From Thinopyrum elongatum (lineage: Eukaryota; Streptophyta; Magnoliopsida; Poales; Poaceae), in the NCBI GenBank assembly GCA_011799875.1, contig CM022302.1, positions 183,512,942-183,576,941 on the forward strand: a stretch of 64,000 nucleotides of DNA. The letters run 5' to 3'. A program made the translations under genes and the position numbers. Positions 1-11,509 of the stretch are shown in pieces. Within the stretch, counting starts at the first letter, position 1, and every line of letters begins with the position of its first letter. The notes beneath the pieces are model-generated. The model was not told the origin of the DNA and made no database searches. It worked only from the letters and a program-made list of their open reading frames with translations.

Positions 1-85
1 AAACACATATCGTAGATAAAAACAGATCGCTTGTCTGACCTTAGCAGTTGGACTTCCTTGCATAAACCACCTTGCCCTTTTGCAG

Positions 86-2052
86 TTATCCTATCCTGCA
101 GCATCTACAACTTCACCATTTGTCGAGCAAATATATGAGCAAATAAGAGAAAGCATAAATGAGTATGGAGTAGTTATCAACAGATGGCCTCAATATCTAA
201 TGAGTTTGGAGAGTGTATGTGCCACCACCTTGAATCAGTTTCCCACATTTTTCATGTAATGCACTCGACTGATATTCCTTTTCTCTTATTCAGGCTATTG
301 CTGATGTCGAAAGAGAAGTTATGAAGGCACTGGAGAAGCAATACATGGAGACACTAATGCCTCTGAGAGACGGCATACCAAAAATTCTTGAGAAGCATGT
401 TCAAAGACTGACAAGAAGACAATCGGTAGCTCCATATGTTGTGCCAAATCAGGTATATAAGCTTGCATCATATCATGTGGTTTGTTCAGTCTTTATCTAA
501 AAAATGTGGTTTGTTCAGTGGGTCGTTCACTAATGACCAGCTGATTGTTCTTCATCACAGTTAGGAACATTCATGAATACAGTTAAAAGAATGCTAGATG
601 TGTTACACTGCCGGGTTGAGGATATTCTCAAATCGTGGGCAGCATATCTAACCATAGCAAACGGGACCACACTTTTTGGAGAGCAAATGAACTCCATCAC
701 GGTCATGTTGAGAAAGAAGTACAAGAAATACCTGCAGGCAATAGTGGAGAAGATTGTTAGTGAAGTAAGGATTATTCTGACACATTCTTAATGCTAATAC
801 TGTTCTTCATCTGATTTAGATAAGACATATTACATATATAGAGGTCATAATTTTGATTTTGATTTCAGACACAATCTAATCGGACTACAAGGCTAAAACG
901 AATTCTTGAAGAAACAAAAGAGACTGAAGGTGAAAGTGAAATGCGTGAAAGGATGCAGGCTCTCCGTGCACAACTCTCTGATTCCATACACAACCTCCAT
1001 GGGGTCTTTTCCTGCAGAATATTTGTTGCTATTTGCCGAGGTTTCTGGGATAGGTTGGGCCAGGTAAATACAGGGAGAAAAAACTTGTCCAAATACTGCC
1101 ATGACAATTTATGCTTACATATTAACTTCATTTTGGCAGATTGTGTTGAGGTTTCTCGAGAGCAGAAAGGAGAACAGGATTTGGTACCGTGGATCTGATT
1201 ACGCTTTAGGGGTAAGCCCATACTCATCATCAATATTCGTCTGGGAATCAGCTCTAAGAAATGAAAACTGTTATTGGAAAAAACTAAGTTAGATGTCCTA
1301 CAGTGTTTTAACTTATGTTAGGGAAGCAGCTCTAAGTAAACTGTTATTCGGACGCAACTCTTATTGTAAGCCCACACTCATCATCAACATTATTAGGGAA
1401 GCAGCTCTAAGAAATTAAAACTGTTACTAGAAAATAATAATATGGAATAATAGCACGGGCAATAGTACACCAAGATAAACTAATAAGTTTGGTGTTTATC
1501 TCCCATAATATAAGACGTTATTTACATCCAATATACTCACATATTGGATGTAATAGCGTCTTATATTATGGGACGGAGGGAGTATTAGGGAAGCAGCTCT
1601 ATGTAATGAAAACTGTTATTGGAAAATAATAATGGAATGACAGCACAGTAGCACGCATCGAGATATAAGATAATAAGTTAGGTATAATTATGGTGCTTCT
1701 CACAAAAAAAAGTTACTATTATAGTGCTTATAAGTTTGTATCACTTCATAGAGAACCCTGGACTACATTTCCAGTGGGTGGTTCCATGCATTATCAAGGG
1801 ACGACCAAGTTCCATATGAAACTATAGATCACAGTGCAACATCTCGACAACAATAAGCGAGTAGATCCTTAGGATGACGGAGTTAGTAATATGGTGTAGT
1901 TTATAAATCTATTAATCCTGAGGAGCTACCTTGTGCAGATCCTGGATGACGTCTTCGCATCAGAAATGCAAAAGCTGCTGGGCAACGCTCTCCAGGATAA
2001 GGACCTGGATCCACCGCAATCGGTGATTGACGCTCGCTCTATCCTCTGTTGA
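86..2052 (+). CDS. 3' part (six exons) of a large conserved plant protein of unknown function
   Basis: Six exons, all phase 0, are joined by GT-AG introns: 86-214, 294-452, 561-764, 869-1063, 1140-1211 and 1939-2052, ending in TGA at 2050. They give the last 290 residues; the start lies left of the window. The frame is open throughout, exon ends carry good sites (for example GTAAGC at 1212, TTGTGCAG before 1939) and the protein shows conserved blocks such as FWDRLGQ, FLESRKEN and LLGNALQDKDLDPP. From memory, this C-terminus belongs to a plant-only family of about 1,100 residues with Arabidopsis members of the AT4G24610/AT5G65440 type; that assignment is unverified, and no biochemical function is known to me. 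No membrane segment or catalytic motif is visible; charged helical stretches suggest a scaffold. It is the only host gene seen and looks intact. Confidence 0.8.
1212..1660 (+). repeat. Local duplications in the last intron of the host gene
   Basis: The intron begins GTAAGCCCATACTCATCATC at 1212, and a near-identical block starts at 1366, 154 bases downstream, so the donor-like GTAAGC is present twice. A shorter motif (GGGAAGCAGCTCTAAG followed by an AAAACTGTTA stretch) recurs near 1243, 1321, 1396 and 1588. The last two copies also share an AATAATAATGGAAT extension and flank the MITE. Confidence 0.75.
1501..1584. mobile_element. Stowaway-like MITE, left end truncated
   Basis: A palindrome with arms TCCCATAATATAAGACG and CGTCTTATATTATGGGA folds around CATCCAATAT/ATATTGGATG. 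The right end reads GGGACGGAGGGAGTA, the standard Stowaway terminus of grasses. The left arm lacks the matching TACTCCCTCCGT, so about 12 bases of that terminal repeat are missing. It sits in the last intron of the host gene. Confidence 0.8.
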
Positions 2053-2550
2053 AGGCGGCGTGGGAGAAGAACCGTGTAACATTCAGAAGGATCTCTGCTG
2101 AGAAGATCTGAAACATGTCCGAGGTGAAAGTTTGGCTTTGCTTGTTTTAGTGTGCAGAATATATATATACAGGTAGAGATGGCTCCATTCGTTCTGTTCA
2201 TAGTGGGTTGGTAATTGTTTCATAGTGGCAAGCAAGATTTGCTTTCCAAAGAAAGAGTCTATTTGGCAGCTTCTGGAGAGTTCAGTTATGTCATGTTAGA
2301 TGTCAGCCAATGAAATCAGAAATTTGTCTGTCACAGGATTTGTCTTCGGGGTGGTTGTTTCCAGTTGTTAAATCGAATAAACTATCCCTAGGCAGATCTC
2401 TTTGTTAAGTGAATCACAAACCTCTCTTCGACGGTGAATTAATAGAAAGCTCAAGCCAACACTTCGTAGGGGTATAGATGAACGGCATGATGAGTCAAAT
2501 GCATGTTTACCCTGTTAATTATATATGCATGATGGCATTCTTCATTAGTT
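2053..2550 (+). other. 3' UTR of the host gene and spacer
   Basis: The stop codon is followed by ordinary AT-rich sequence. No reading frame, hairpin or repeat is visible, and no perfect AATAAA signal lies within the first 300 bases, so the polyadenylation point cannot be fixed. Confidence 0.5.
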
Positions 2551-2744
2551 TGCTATGCATCGTCATACTCTTCATGATACATTTTTTTTGAAGATTGTAA
2601 GTGCATCCAGTGCCCTCTTTGTACTTTTTGGATGATTTATGACAAAAGTGGTTAAGACACAAAGGTGTTTGTGAGTATACGGAGGTGGAAGTCCCTGAGG
2701 ATTTGGTTTAACTATTGGCTGACATTTATTCTTCTTTAAGTCAA

Positions 2745-3026
2745 CTAGAACAATGCACGTGCGTTGCAACGGGATATAAATATTGTAGTACGTTAGCTTG
2801 TGATTTACCTGTCAACAATAATGCGATTGTGTAAATAAATGTTCATCAAATTCTGACCGTGAATTACCTTATATTTTGATTAGAAGTTTGATAAGTAAAT
2901 TAAAGTGGAATTGGTTCAGAAGGTAAGTAAATTAAGGTGATTGATTATCATATGCACGAAAGGTTGGACGAAGGGGTGGTGGGAAGAAAGGTGAAATGGG
3001 AACCTTACGTTATTTTTAAGTAGTAG
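2745..3026 (-). mobile_element. 282-bp insert 1 of the array
   Basis: It starts CTAGAACAATGCACGTGCGT and ends TTTTTAAGTAGTAG. The GTGCGTTGCAACGGG terminus is a widespread motif at the ends of unclassified grass elements (from memory). No terminal inverted repeat is visible and there is no coding capacity. The strand is arbitrary. Confidence 0.5.
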
Positions 3027-3396
3027 TCATGATAATTTTTTTTTGAAGATTGGAAGTGCATCCAGTGCCCTCTTTGTACTTTTTGGATGATTTATGACAA
3101 AAGTGGTTAAGACACAAAGGTGTTTGTGAGTATACGGAGGTGGAGTCCCCTGAGGATTTGGTTTAACTATTGGCTGACATTTATTCTTCTTTTAAGTCAA
3201 TGCTATGCATCGTCATACTCTTCATGATATTTTTTTTTTTTGAAGATTGTAAGTGCATCCAGTGCCCTCTTTGTACTTTTTGGATGATTTATGACAAAAG
3301 TGGTTAAGACACAAAGGTGTTTGTGAGTATATGGAGGTGGAAGTCCCTGAGGATTTGGTTTAACTATTGGCTGACATTTATTCTTCTTCAAGTCAA

Positions 3397-3678
3397 CTAG
3401 AACAATGCACGTGCGTTGCAACGGGATATAAATATTGTAGTACATTAGCTTGTGATTTACCTGTCAATAATAATGCGATTGTGTAAATAAATGTTCATCA
3501 AATTCTGACCGTGAATTACCTTATAATTTGATTAGAAGTTTGGTAAGTAAATTAAAGTGGAATTGGTTCAGAAGGTAAGTAAATTAAGGTGATTGATTAT
3601 CATATACACGAAAGGTTGGACGAAGGGGTGGTGGGAAGAAAGGTGAAATGGGAACCTTACGTTCTTTTTAAGTAGTAG
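3397..3678 (-). mobile_element. 282-bp insert 2 of the array
   Basis: Same ends and same length as the copy at 2745, with a few substitutions. It again replaces the linker between two 194-bp units. Confidence 0.5.
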
Positions 3679-4044
3679 TCATGATACATTTTTTTTAAGA
3701 TTGTAAGTGCATCCAGTGCCCTCTTTGTACTTTTTGGATGATTTATGACAAAAGTGGTTAAGACACAAAGGTGTTTGTGAGTATACGGAGGTGGAAGTCC
3801 CTGAGGATTTGGTTTAACTATTGGCTGACATTTATTCTTCTTTAAGTCAATGCTATGCATCGTCATACTCTTCATGATACATTTTTTTTGAAGATTGTAA
3901 GTGCTTCCAGTGCCCTCTTTGTACTTTTTGGATGATTTATGACAAAAGTGGTTAAGACACAAAGGTGTTTGTGAGTATACGGAGGTGGAAGTCCCTGAGG
4001 ATTTGTTTTAACTATTGACTGACATTTATTCTTCTTTAAGTCAA

Positions 4045-4326
4045 CTAGAACAATGCACGTGCGTTGCAACGGGATATAAATATTGTAGTACGTTAGCTTG
4101 TGATTTACCTGTCAATAATAATGCGATTGTGTAAATAAATGTTCATCAAATTCTGGCCGTGAATTACCTTATATTTTGATTAGAAGTTTGGTAAGTAAAT
4201 TAAAGTGGAATTGGTTCAGAAGATAAGTAAATTAACGTGATTGATTATCATATACACGAAAGGTTGGACGAAGGGGTGGTGGGAAGAAAGGTGAAATGAG
4301 AACCTTACGTTCTTTTTAAGTAGTAG
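4045..4326 (-). mobile_element. 282-bp insert 3 of the array
   Basis: Same ends and length as the other copies. Point differences such as GGCCGTGAAT instead of GACCGTGAAT separate it from them. Confidence 0.5.
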
Positions 4327-4498
4327 TCATGATACATTTTTTTTTAAGATTGTAAGTGCATCCAGTGCCCTCTTTGTACTTTTTGGATGATTTATGACAA
4401 AAGTGGTTAAGACACAAAGGTGTTTGTGAGTATACGGAGGTGGAAGTCCCTGAGGATTTGGTTTAACTATTGGCTGACATTTATTCTTTTTAAGTCAA

Positions 4499-4780
4499 CT
4501 AGAACAATGCACGTGCATTGCAACGGGATATAAATATTGTAGTACGTTAGCTTGTGATTTACCTGTCAATAATAATGCGATTGTGTAAATAAATGTTCAT
4601 CAAATTCTGACCGTGAATTACCTTATATTTTGATTAGAAGTTTGGTAAGTAAATTAAAGTGGAATTGGTTCAGAAGGTAAGTAAATTAAGGTGATTGATT
4701 ATCATATACACGAAAGGTTGGACGAAGGGGTGGTGGGAAGAAAGATGAAATAAGAACCTTACGTTCTTTTTAAGTAGTAG
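4499..4780 (-). mobile_element. 282-bp insert 4, right end of the array
   Basis: Same length and ends. After its terminal TAAGTAGTAG the array stops, and a short AGATAAGTAGTAG duplication marks the junction with unrelated sequence. Confidence 0.5.
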
Positions 4781-5582
4781 AGATAAGTAGTAGAGATAAG
4801 GCAAACCGCACTGTTAGGAAACCTGTTATAAGGTTGTCATATATACGTCGAGGAATTTCAGACATCCGAATTCCAACCGTCACGACAGCTAGCAACAACA
4901 CCTTCGTGGGCGCGTCTCGTCCATCGGTCATATCAGCCCCTTGAGTTGTGACACCGTCTACAGATAACCCATATCTCAACCTTAAATGGTTTGCTGCTCC
5001 ACGTGAACTGAGACAGGTGTTGGCCGAGCAACTCATTCTCCTGACGAATTGAGCGAATCCTAATAGCAACGCTATTGAGCATCAATGAAGAAACTGATCA
5101 AAGTTCACTAAAGACTTGTTAATCTTGAAGATTTTGCATCTTCCAGACGGTTAGGTGTCTGTTGAGAGCCTTCGGCCTATGGACTGGTTAAAGGACAAGT
5201 CGGTGATGGTCCGGAGATCACCAGAATATCTACCCTAAGTAGTTGGGCGGCTTCTAAGTGAACCTAGCTCAAAGAGAATAGGGTGATATTTTTGTGTCTT
5301 CAGAGCTTTGGCTAAGCCCCTCCAACCAGACATAGAGTTGTGCCAGCAACTTGAACTAGGTCAACAAAATCATGTGTCTTTATCGAGCTGACGGGTTCTA
5401 ATTTCTTCATGTCAATTTACTTTGTGTGCTTTGCATCTTCGAAAGAAATTGCCCATTTCCCTTATCTGAAAACTATATTGAATACTTCTGTGTTATACTA
5501 CTTGGCTCAATGCTTTGTTCTGTATTCAATTTTGATGTATTGGAGTGCATGTCTTTTCGTTAGTCTCATCTATCTGGTATCT
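4781..5582. other. Unassigned stretch, no gene recognised
   Basis: Non-repetitive sequence. A hydrophobic plus-strand frame begins at 5409 but has no recognisable domain and runs into the next repeat. No LTR end, primer site or splice structure is visible. It may be an old transposon remnant. Confidence 0.4.
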
Positions 5583-7947
5583 CTACTCCTAAAGGGGGAT
5601 TTGGTAACCTTCCCTTCACGGTTTATTTTTGTCTGGCTTTTTCGTCCGATTTTTTTCGTCTCACCTCCCACCACCCCTTCCCACTAGATTTTCTCCTTCA
5701 CATTAAAAAACCAAATCCCATTAAAGGGGGACATCTTATCTCGTGCTTGCTTTGGCAGATGCTGCTTTAATTCAATCACATAAATGACAGGTAATTAAGA
5801 ATTTGGAAATCATACCATATATGTGATATCACCTTCCTCAAGACATGAGATTTTTCTCGATAACCTTCCAAAACAAAATCAGATATTCCTTAATAAAAAA
5901 ATCTCTTATCCCGCGCACTATGCCATTTATTATTATCATTATCTCAACTATTAATTGACAATCACAACTTTCCTAATATAACAAAAATAGCATATCTTCT
6001 TGGTTATGAGCGTACGCATCTGTGCGCCCCTACGGAGGGACGCTATGCGCAACACTATGTAGGACGCCGTGACCGGGCCTGATGCCGGGACGATTCTCGA
6101 GAACTAGTGGTTGGGGCCCGCCATTGCGGGCCTCTTGAGAGGAAGCTGTGCGTGTATTTCTCCCTCTTAAAGAAAAAACCTCAACTTCATCTCAAAATTA
6201 AAAAGAAAACTTTCTCACAACACGTGAACATCACATCCATCTCAAAAGTAATCTCCAAAAAAACTTTCAAAAGCCTAAAAATCTTTCTTAAAATGAAAAA
6301 GAAACAAAAGTCTCACTTCCATCTTTAAAAAAAAATCTCAAAAAAAATCTTAAAAGAAAAAAAGGTCTCAATTTAATCTTCCAAAAAAATCAAAAAGTTT
6401 CTCAATTTCATCTTCCAAAAAAATTAAAAAGTTTTTTGCCGCGGCCAACCAGCATGCGCCACGTGGCCATGCTGGTTGGCCGCCAATCTTGCGTAGGTTA
6501 ATGTGTTTGATGCCAGGGCATGGATCACGGCGTTGTGGACGACTGTGGCGGAAGGCGGGTCGTCGGACCGCCACGTACACACATTTGTGGACGCGGTCAT
6601 ATTATATTTGTTGTCAGTCATAGAGAGAGAGCCAGACATGCTACATTCTCAAATCAAATGTGTTCATTCAAATGTCAAAAAGTCCGTTAAGAAAATGTGT
6701 CCTACAATACTCGGTAGTTGTCATCGTCGTCGTTCGTAGCAGGCATTCATGCAAAAATATTTTGCAAATCGAGCATTGAATCAATTCGGATATCAAACCA
6801 TCAATAGAATTAATTAGCTAGGCATTAATTACGTATGCAATTAATTAGGACAATTAAATAAGATTTTTTTGACACTGAATCAATTCGGAAACCGAGTCAT
6901 TAATGCAATTAATTAATCAGGTAGACAATTAATTATGCCTATAGATAATTAGAAGTAGATACTTTTCCCCAATTAGATAGATAATTAATTGATTTGGTTG
7001 GCAGTTAATTAGGCATGCATAGAATTAGGTAGGCCATGAATTATTTGTGTAATTAATTAATTAAGCAAGCAGTTAATCGCACTGAATCATTTTGAAAGCG
7101 CTCGTGGGCAAGGATGGTCAACATGATCTCAGCAACATGCCGAGCACCATTTGCCAACAAGCACAACGACCACCATGCGCTCGCAACATGGGCGACCTAG
7201 CGTTCACCAAGATGCATAATGACCATGCTCTGCAGGATGTCCACACACTGACGGTTGCTGAAAATTCACGGATGAGGATAACACGACACAACATTGGCCA
7301 AATGGTTCATGCTATAGTAGAAAGAAAGTGTGTTCCAAGAATAAGAAGGAAAAAACTAAAGCAACCAAGTGATCCATGATGTTGGAGGAGGAAGAAGATA
7401 AGGCATCGCTAATGGACGCACTGATGTTGACATGGTGCTGGTTGGCGCCAACGAAACGGGTTGAAGAAGAGGCTAGGAGTAGAAGATGTAGAGAAGGACG
7501 GGGAAGAGAAGAACGACCATTATCCATTCTAGCAATGAATGGTATGTGGGCTGGAGGTGGAGCTTATTGGTGACTACGTTCAGGTTGCCACTCACCTCCC
7601 ACGTCAGTGTGCATTTCCAAAGTTGAATGGGCCTTTGAGAATGATCTCTATAGTTATTTGTTGTTTTGTGTCAATAATATGTGTTAGTTTAACCCACTCT
7701 ATTATATTGTAAATATGAAAAAATTCATCACTATCGAAACACATGGAAAAGGTGAGGTGGGCGTCGTCTGGTTTTAAAGGAGGAGGCTTCAGCGAGAAAT
7801 GTCTCGCTACGGTGAAAAACAAAGCGGGAAGGGGAGGGTCCGACAGGAAAAGAGAAGGCTGCGTCGTGGGTGGGTTTTTTATGTTGAGCCCACGTGTTGA
7901 AAATAGCATGACGGATAGCCCGTCGCAACACATGGGCGCTCTGCTAG
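5583..7947 (-). mobile_element. Probable element with termini like the 282-bp inserts
   Basis: Read on the minus strand, the right end (CTAGCAGAGCGCCCATGTGTTGCGACGGGC) has the same layout as the CTAG...GTGCGTTGCAACGGG end of the inserts in the upstream array. The left edge (CTACTCCTAAAGGGGG on the plus strand) corresponds to their AGTAG end, and both carry a nearby block like CACCACCCCTTC. Inside are A-rich repeats of a TCTCAATTTCATCTTCC type (about 6165-6440), a palindrome at 6441 and an AT-rich stretch of TTAATTAA motifs (6800-7080). No conserved protein was found. Confidence 0.35.
6441..6483. repeat. 43-nt near-perfect palindrome with a G-box centre
   Basis: Arms GCGGCCAACCAGCATG (6441-6456) and CATGCTGGTTGGCCGC (6468-6483) pair perfectly. 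The middle is itself GCCACGTGGC, so only one base at 6457 is unpaired in the symmetry. It could form a strong hairpin in RNA or a cruciform in DNA. CACGTG is the plant G-box core. Confidence 0.85.
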
Positions 7948-8399
7948 TGTTACTTAGTTATCATGTTATCTTCGGTTTTGTTGTCGTTATTTTGGTTATG
8001 ATTACATGCTTACTCAAGTTTCTAGCCGCATAGCTTAAGTTATTCTTTAGTACCTGTCAATATTTCTTCATACCGTTGTGTATTGTTCCTGGTAACTCTG
8101 TATTTCTTTAAAGAATTAGTTTTTTCAAATAATTTGTTGTAATCTCTCATTCACCCCTTCCGGTCAATTAACTTGGTCTTAGAAGACATATAGTATTACA
8201 TCATCAAGCAAGTATAGTTTTGCAAATCACTTCTTATGAGTGAACGAGCTGCAACCATCATCCAATTACAATAATAAACAAAGAAGACAATTGCTTAAGA
8301 CATTACGACAAAAAGAAAACTCACCCCTCGCAATTCATTGATGGTCCTTCTATGGCCTCAAACCTACACGATGTAATTCATCGATGCCCGCAGACAATT
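7948..8399. other. No gene seen
   Basis: AT-rich sequence with a TTGTAATCTCTCATTCACCCC stretch near 8140 of a kind often found near retroelement junctions in cereals. Nothing definite is visible. Confidence 0.35.
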
Positions 8400-8935
8400 G
8401 CTTAGAGGTTATCTTTTGCAAAATAAATTTGATCTCTCTATTAGATAATTCAACTTGTCCACTAGACTAAGGATCATAAGGCGATTCTACTATATGGTTT
8501 ACATCATACTTAGCATGAACTTTTCTAAAAGCACCATGAATAAAATGTGAACCCCCATCAATCATATGATGTCTAGGAACTCCAAACTTCGAAAAGACAA
8601 CCTCTTTAAGCATTTTAATAGAAGTCTTATGATCATCACTTTTAGTTGGCTTCTACCCACGTAGTGACATAATCAGCAACAACTAGAATATGAGTGTAGT
8701 CATGTGAGGTTGGGAAAGGTCCCATATAATCAAAACCCTAGACATCAAAGGTTCGATAACAAGAGAATAGTTCATAGGCATTTCATGACATCTACTAATA
8801 TTATCAATTATTTGATATTCATAACAAGAAAGAATAAACTTACGAGCATCCTTAAAAAGTGTAGGCCAATAAAACCAGATTGTAATACCTTATGTGCAGT
8901 TCTGTCGCCAGTATGGTTAAGGATAGCTCCTTAGA
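8400..8935 (-). pseudogene. Antisense relic of a Ty3/gypsy integrase core
   Basis: The minus strand reads through blocks typical of Triticeae gypsy integrase: FYWPTLFKDARKF, then (after breaks) PTKSDDHKTSIKMLKEV, FGVPRHHMIDGGSHF and SPYDPQSSGQVELSN. The second catalytic Asp region (MIDGGSHF) and the SGQVE block with the Glu are recognisable. Several stop codons and a missing stretch around the first Asp show long decay. No matching LTR or reverse transcriptase lies nearby, so this is an orphan fragment. Closest family by eye: gypsy elements such as Fatima or Sabrina; the name is uncertain. Confidence 0.75.
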
Positions 8936-9089
8936 AAGAACTAGTACTCAACATTTAGAGAGAAAAAAGAATGCATGAGTTCATCCTATAATCATTCACA
9001 TCGAAAGGTACAAGAACCACAACATGTTACACCTTACGGTGGCTTGAACCTGGGTACAAAACATGTGTCTTAGCCCAAAGATTTATGTA

Positions 9090-9284
9090 GTGTTTTAGCC
9101 ACTAGTCAAACAAAAAAAGGGGGATCTCCCTTATCTTCTTTGTATCTACATGTTCATCATTGACAATCGTACCAATTGCTAGTGGAATAGACAAGATCTT
9201 GTTTGCATCAACCATGTAGAATATGCCTATGGCCAACTCCTCGTACCATTCTCTAGCCTCTTGGTTAATTAGCTCAACAACGTT
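9090..9284 (-). pseudogene. LINE (L1-type) reverse-transcriptase tail, distal piece
   Basis: The minus strand encodes a LINE block: a LI(D/N)xxxxxWxEEL segment followed by DANKILSIPLA, matching the consensus around ...D.EAILSIPL that precedes the zinc-binding domain of plant L1 elements. It continues directly from the piece at 12576-13240. The two were separated by a solo LTR inserted with a 5-bp target duplication. Stop codons are present. Confidence 0.7.
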
Positions 9285-9716
9285 TGTAATGATGGGCAAC
9301 GTTGCATGAAAGTCAAAAAAATTCTACGGAACACCCAAGATCTAATCTAGGAGATGCATATCAACGAGAGGGGAGTCTACCTACGTACCCTTGTAGACCG
9401 AAAGTGGAAGTGTATATAACACGGTTGAGCAGTCGTACTCTTCGCGATCCAATCACAATCCAAACCGATCTAGCGCCAAGCGGACGGCACCTCCAAGTTT
9501 AGCACATCTTCGGCTCGATTGCGTACTCTCCTTTTTAATCCAGCAAGCAAGGGAGAGGAGGTAGATGAGATCGTGACCAGCACGATGGTGTGGTGGTGGT
9601 GATTGCAACGGAACTCTGAGCAGGGCTTCACTAAACGCTACGTGGAGGATATGGAGGAGTAACGGGAGAGAGACAGGCAAGGTTCAAAGGGTGCAGCTCC
9701 CTAAGCGCCTCCCCAC

Positions 9717-9724
9717 TATATATA
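9717..9724 (-). promoter_or_regulatory. TATA box of the BARE/WIS LTR
   Basis: TATATATA in the context CCCATATATATAGTGGGGAG on the minus strand. It lies in the downstream half of the LTR, where the transcription start of this family is expected. Confidence 0.5.
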
Positions 9725-9966
9725 TGGGTGGAGGGGGCTGGTGGCTTGCCCTCCAAGCCCCTAGGGTCGTTGGGCAAGGGGGGAGGAAGGAATCCCTCCT
9801 TTCCTTTCTCCACCTATCGCTATCCCCCTTTTAGGGATCTTGATTTTATCTCTTCGGGATATGGTCCTATTCCTTGTAAGGGGTGATCTTGGTGCGCCTA
9901 GACCAGGGGTGTGGGCCCTTGCCCCACTACCCATGTCCATGTGGGTCCCCCCATGTAGGTGGGCCC

Positions 9967-11509
9967 TGCTACTTGTGAGCTGCGTTGTGATTTTCCTCAA
10001 AGAGGAGAGAGGAGATGCAGTACAATAGAGATAAGTATCCTCAGTGAGAACCAAGGTTTATCGAAGCAATAGGAGAATCATGCAAAGCCTCATGAATAGC
10101 ACCTACACACACAAAAGCAAATACTTGCACCCAACGCGGGCAAGAGGGTTGTCAATCCCCTTGTACTTGTTAATTGTAAGGATCAAATCTCGTAGTGGTA
10201 GATAGATAAATTGCAAAAAAAGAAATAAAATTGCAAGAAATATATTTTGGATTTTTTATATGATTAAAGTAGACCCGGGGCCATAGTTTTCACTAGAGGC
10301 TTCTCTCTCGAACACATAGCATACGGTGGGTGAACAAATTACTGTTGGGCAATTGATGGAAAAGCGCACAGTTATGACGATATTCATGGCAATGATCATG
10401 TATATAGGCATCATGTCCGAGGTAAGTAGAATGACTCCTGCCTGCATCTACTACTATTACTCTACCCACCGACCGCTATCCAGCATCCATCTAGGGTATT
10501 AAGTTAATAAAAACAGAGTAACGCCTTAAGCAAGATGACATGATGTAGACAAAGTAAACTCAACTAATATGAATAAACCCCATCGTTTTACCTTTAATGG
10601 CAACAATACAAATATGTATCGTGTCCCTTTCTGTCACTGGGATATATATCACTGCAAGATTGAACCCATTACAAAGCACCTCTCCCACTGAAGATAAATC
10701 AATCTAGTTGGCCAAACCAAATGGATAGATCGGAGAGAAATACAAAGCTATGACAATCATGCATAATAAAGTTCAGAAAAGACTCAATTACTTCTCATGA
10801 ATATTCAGATCATAAACCCACAATTCATCAGATCCCAAGAAACACACCGCAAAAGAAGATTACATTGGATAGAACTCCAAGAACACCAAGGAGAACATTG
10901 TATTGAAGACCAAAGAGAGAGAAGAAACCATTTAGCTACTAGCTATGGACCCATAGGTCTGTGGTAAACTACTCACGCATCATCAGAAGGTAGCAAGGAT
11001 GATGTATAAGCCCTCTATGATTGATTCCCCCTCTGGCAGAGTACGAAAAAGGCCTCCAGATGGAATCACAGAAGAACAGAAGCTTGCAGCAGCGGAAAAA
11101 GTGTTCCGGGTGGCTCTCCATTGGTTTCCCAATATTTGAGAATTTATAGAAGTTGAATTAGGTCAGATGGAGCCTCGAGGGGCCCACAAGGCAACAGGGC
11201 GCGACCCCCTTGGGCTCGCCGGGTTGCCTCATCGTCTCCTCATACATCTCTGGTCTCCTCCCGAAGCTTCTAGGGTCTCTAATGTCCGGAAAAAAATTGT
11301 CAAAAAGTTTCGTAGCGTTTGGACTCTGCCTGGTACTAATTTTCTGGAAAACAAAAAACAAGCAGAAAACAACTAGCACTGGGCACTGGGGTAATAGGTT
11401 AGTTCCAAAAAATGATATAAAATAGTATAAAATGCATATAAAGCATCCAAGATTTATAATATAATAGCATGGAACAATAAAAAATTATAGATACGTTGGA
11501 GATGTATCA
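9967..11509 (-). repeat. Solo LTR of the TGATACGTCTCC family, nested in the BARE/WIS LTR
   Basis: On the minus strand it runs from TGATACATCTCCAACGTATC (11509) to ...CAACGCAGCTCACAAGTAGCA (9967), 1,543 bp. The same start and end define the LTRs of element A. A perfect 5-bp duplication GGCCC flanks it (9962-9966 and 11510-11514). No internal sequence is attached, so it is a solo LTR, younger than the BARE/WIS LTR that it splits. Confidence 0.92.

Larger units (their letters stand above)
2551..4780 (+). repeat. Satellite-like tandem array, 650-bp higher-order period
   Basis: A unit of about 194 bp (poly-T, then GAAGATTGTAAGTGCATCCA, ending TTTAAGTCAA) occurs six times, starting near 2581, 3038, 3228, 3687, 3880 and 4334. 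A linker TGCTATGCATCGTCATACTC precedes it at 2551, 3201 and 3851, exactly 650 bases apart. In the other junctions the linker is replaced by a 282-bp insert (listed separately). The array is therefore [linker, unit, insert, unit] repeated three times, with one extra insert at the end. Short minus-strand reading frames are only periodic echoes of the repeat. Confidence 0.85.

Noticed and set aside
86..2052. Host gene as a PATROL1/Munc13-type (MUN domain) gene
   Set aside because: The C-terminus does not resemble the PATROL1 ending that I remember; the LLGNALQDKDLDPP block fits another plant family better.
3203..3962. Repeated small minus-strand frames in the tandem array
   Set aside because: The same peptide recurs because the DNA repeats; no start context or conservation beyond the array.
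2551..4780. CRISPR-like array
   Set aside because: Units are 194-650 bp, vary by insertion and lie in plant sequence; there are no short repeats with unique spacers.
5409..5687. Hydrophobic 92-codon frame that might encode a membrane protein
   Set aside because: It runs across the border of the element at 5583, has no homologous domain and is T-rich by composition.
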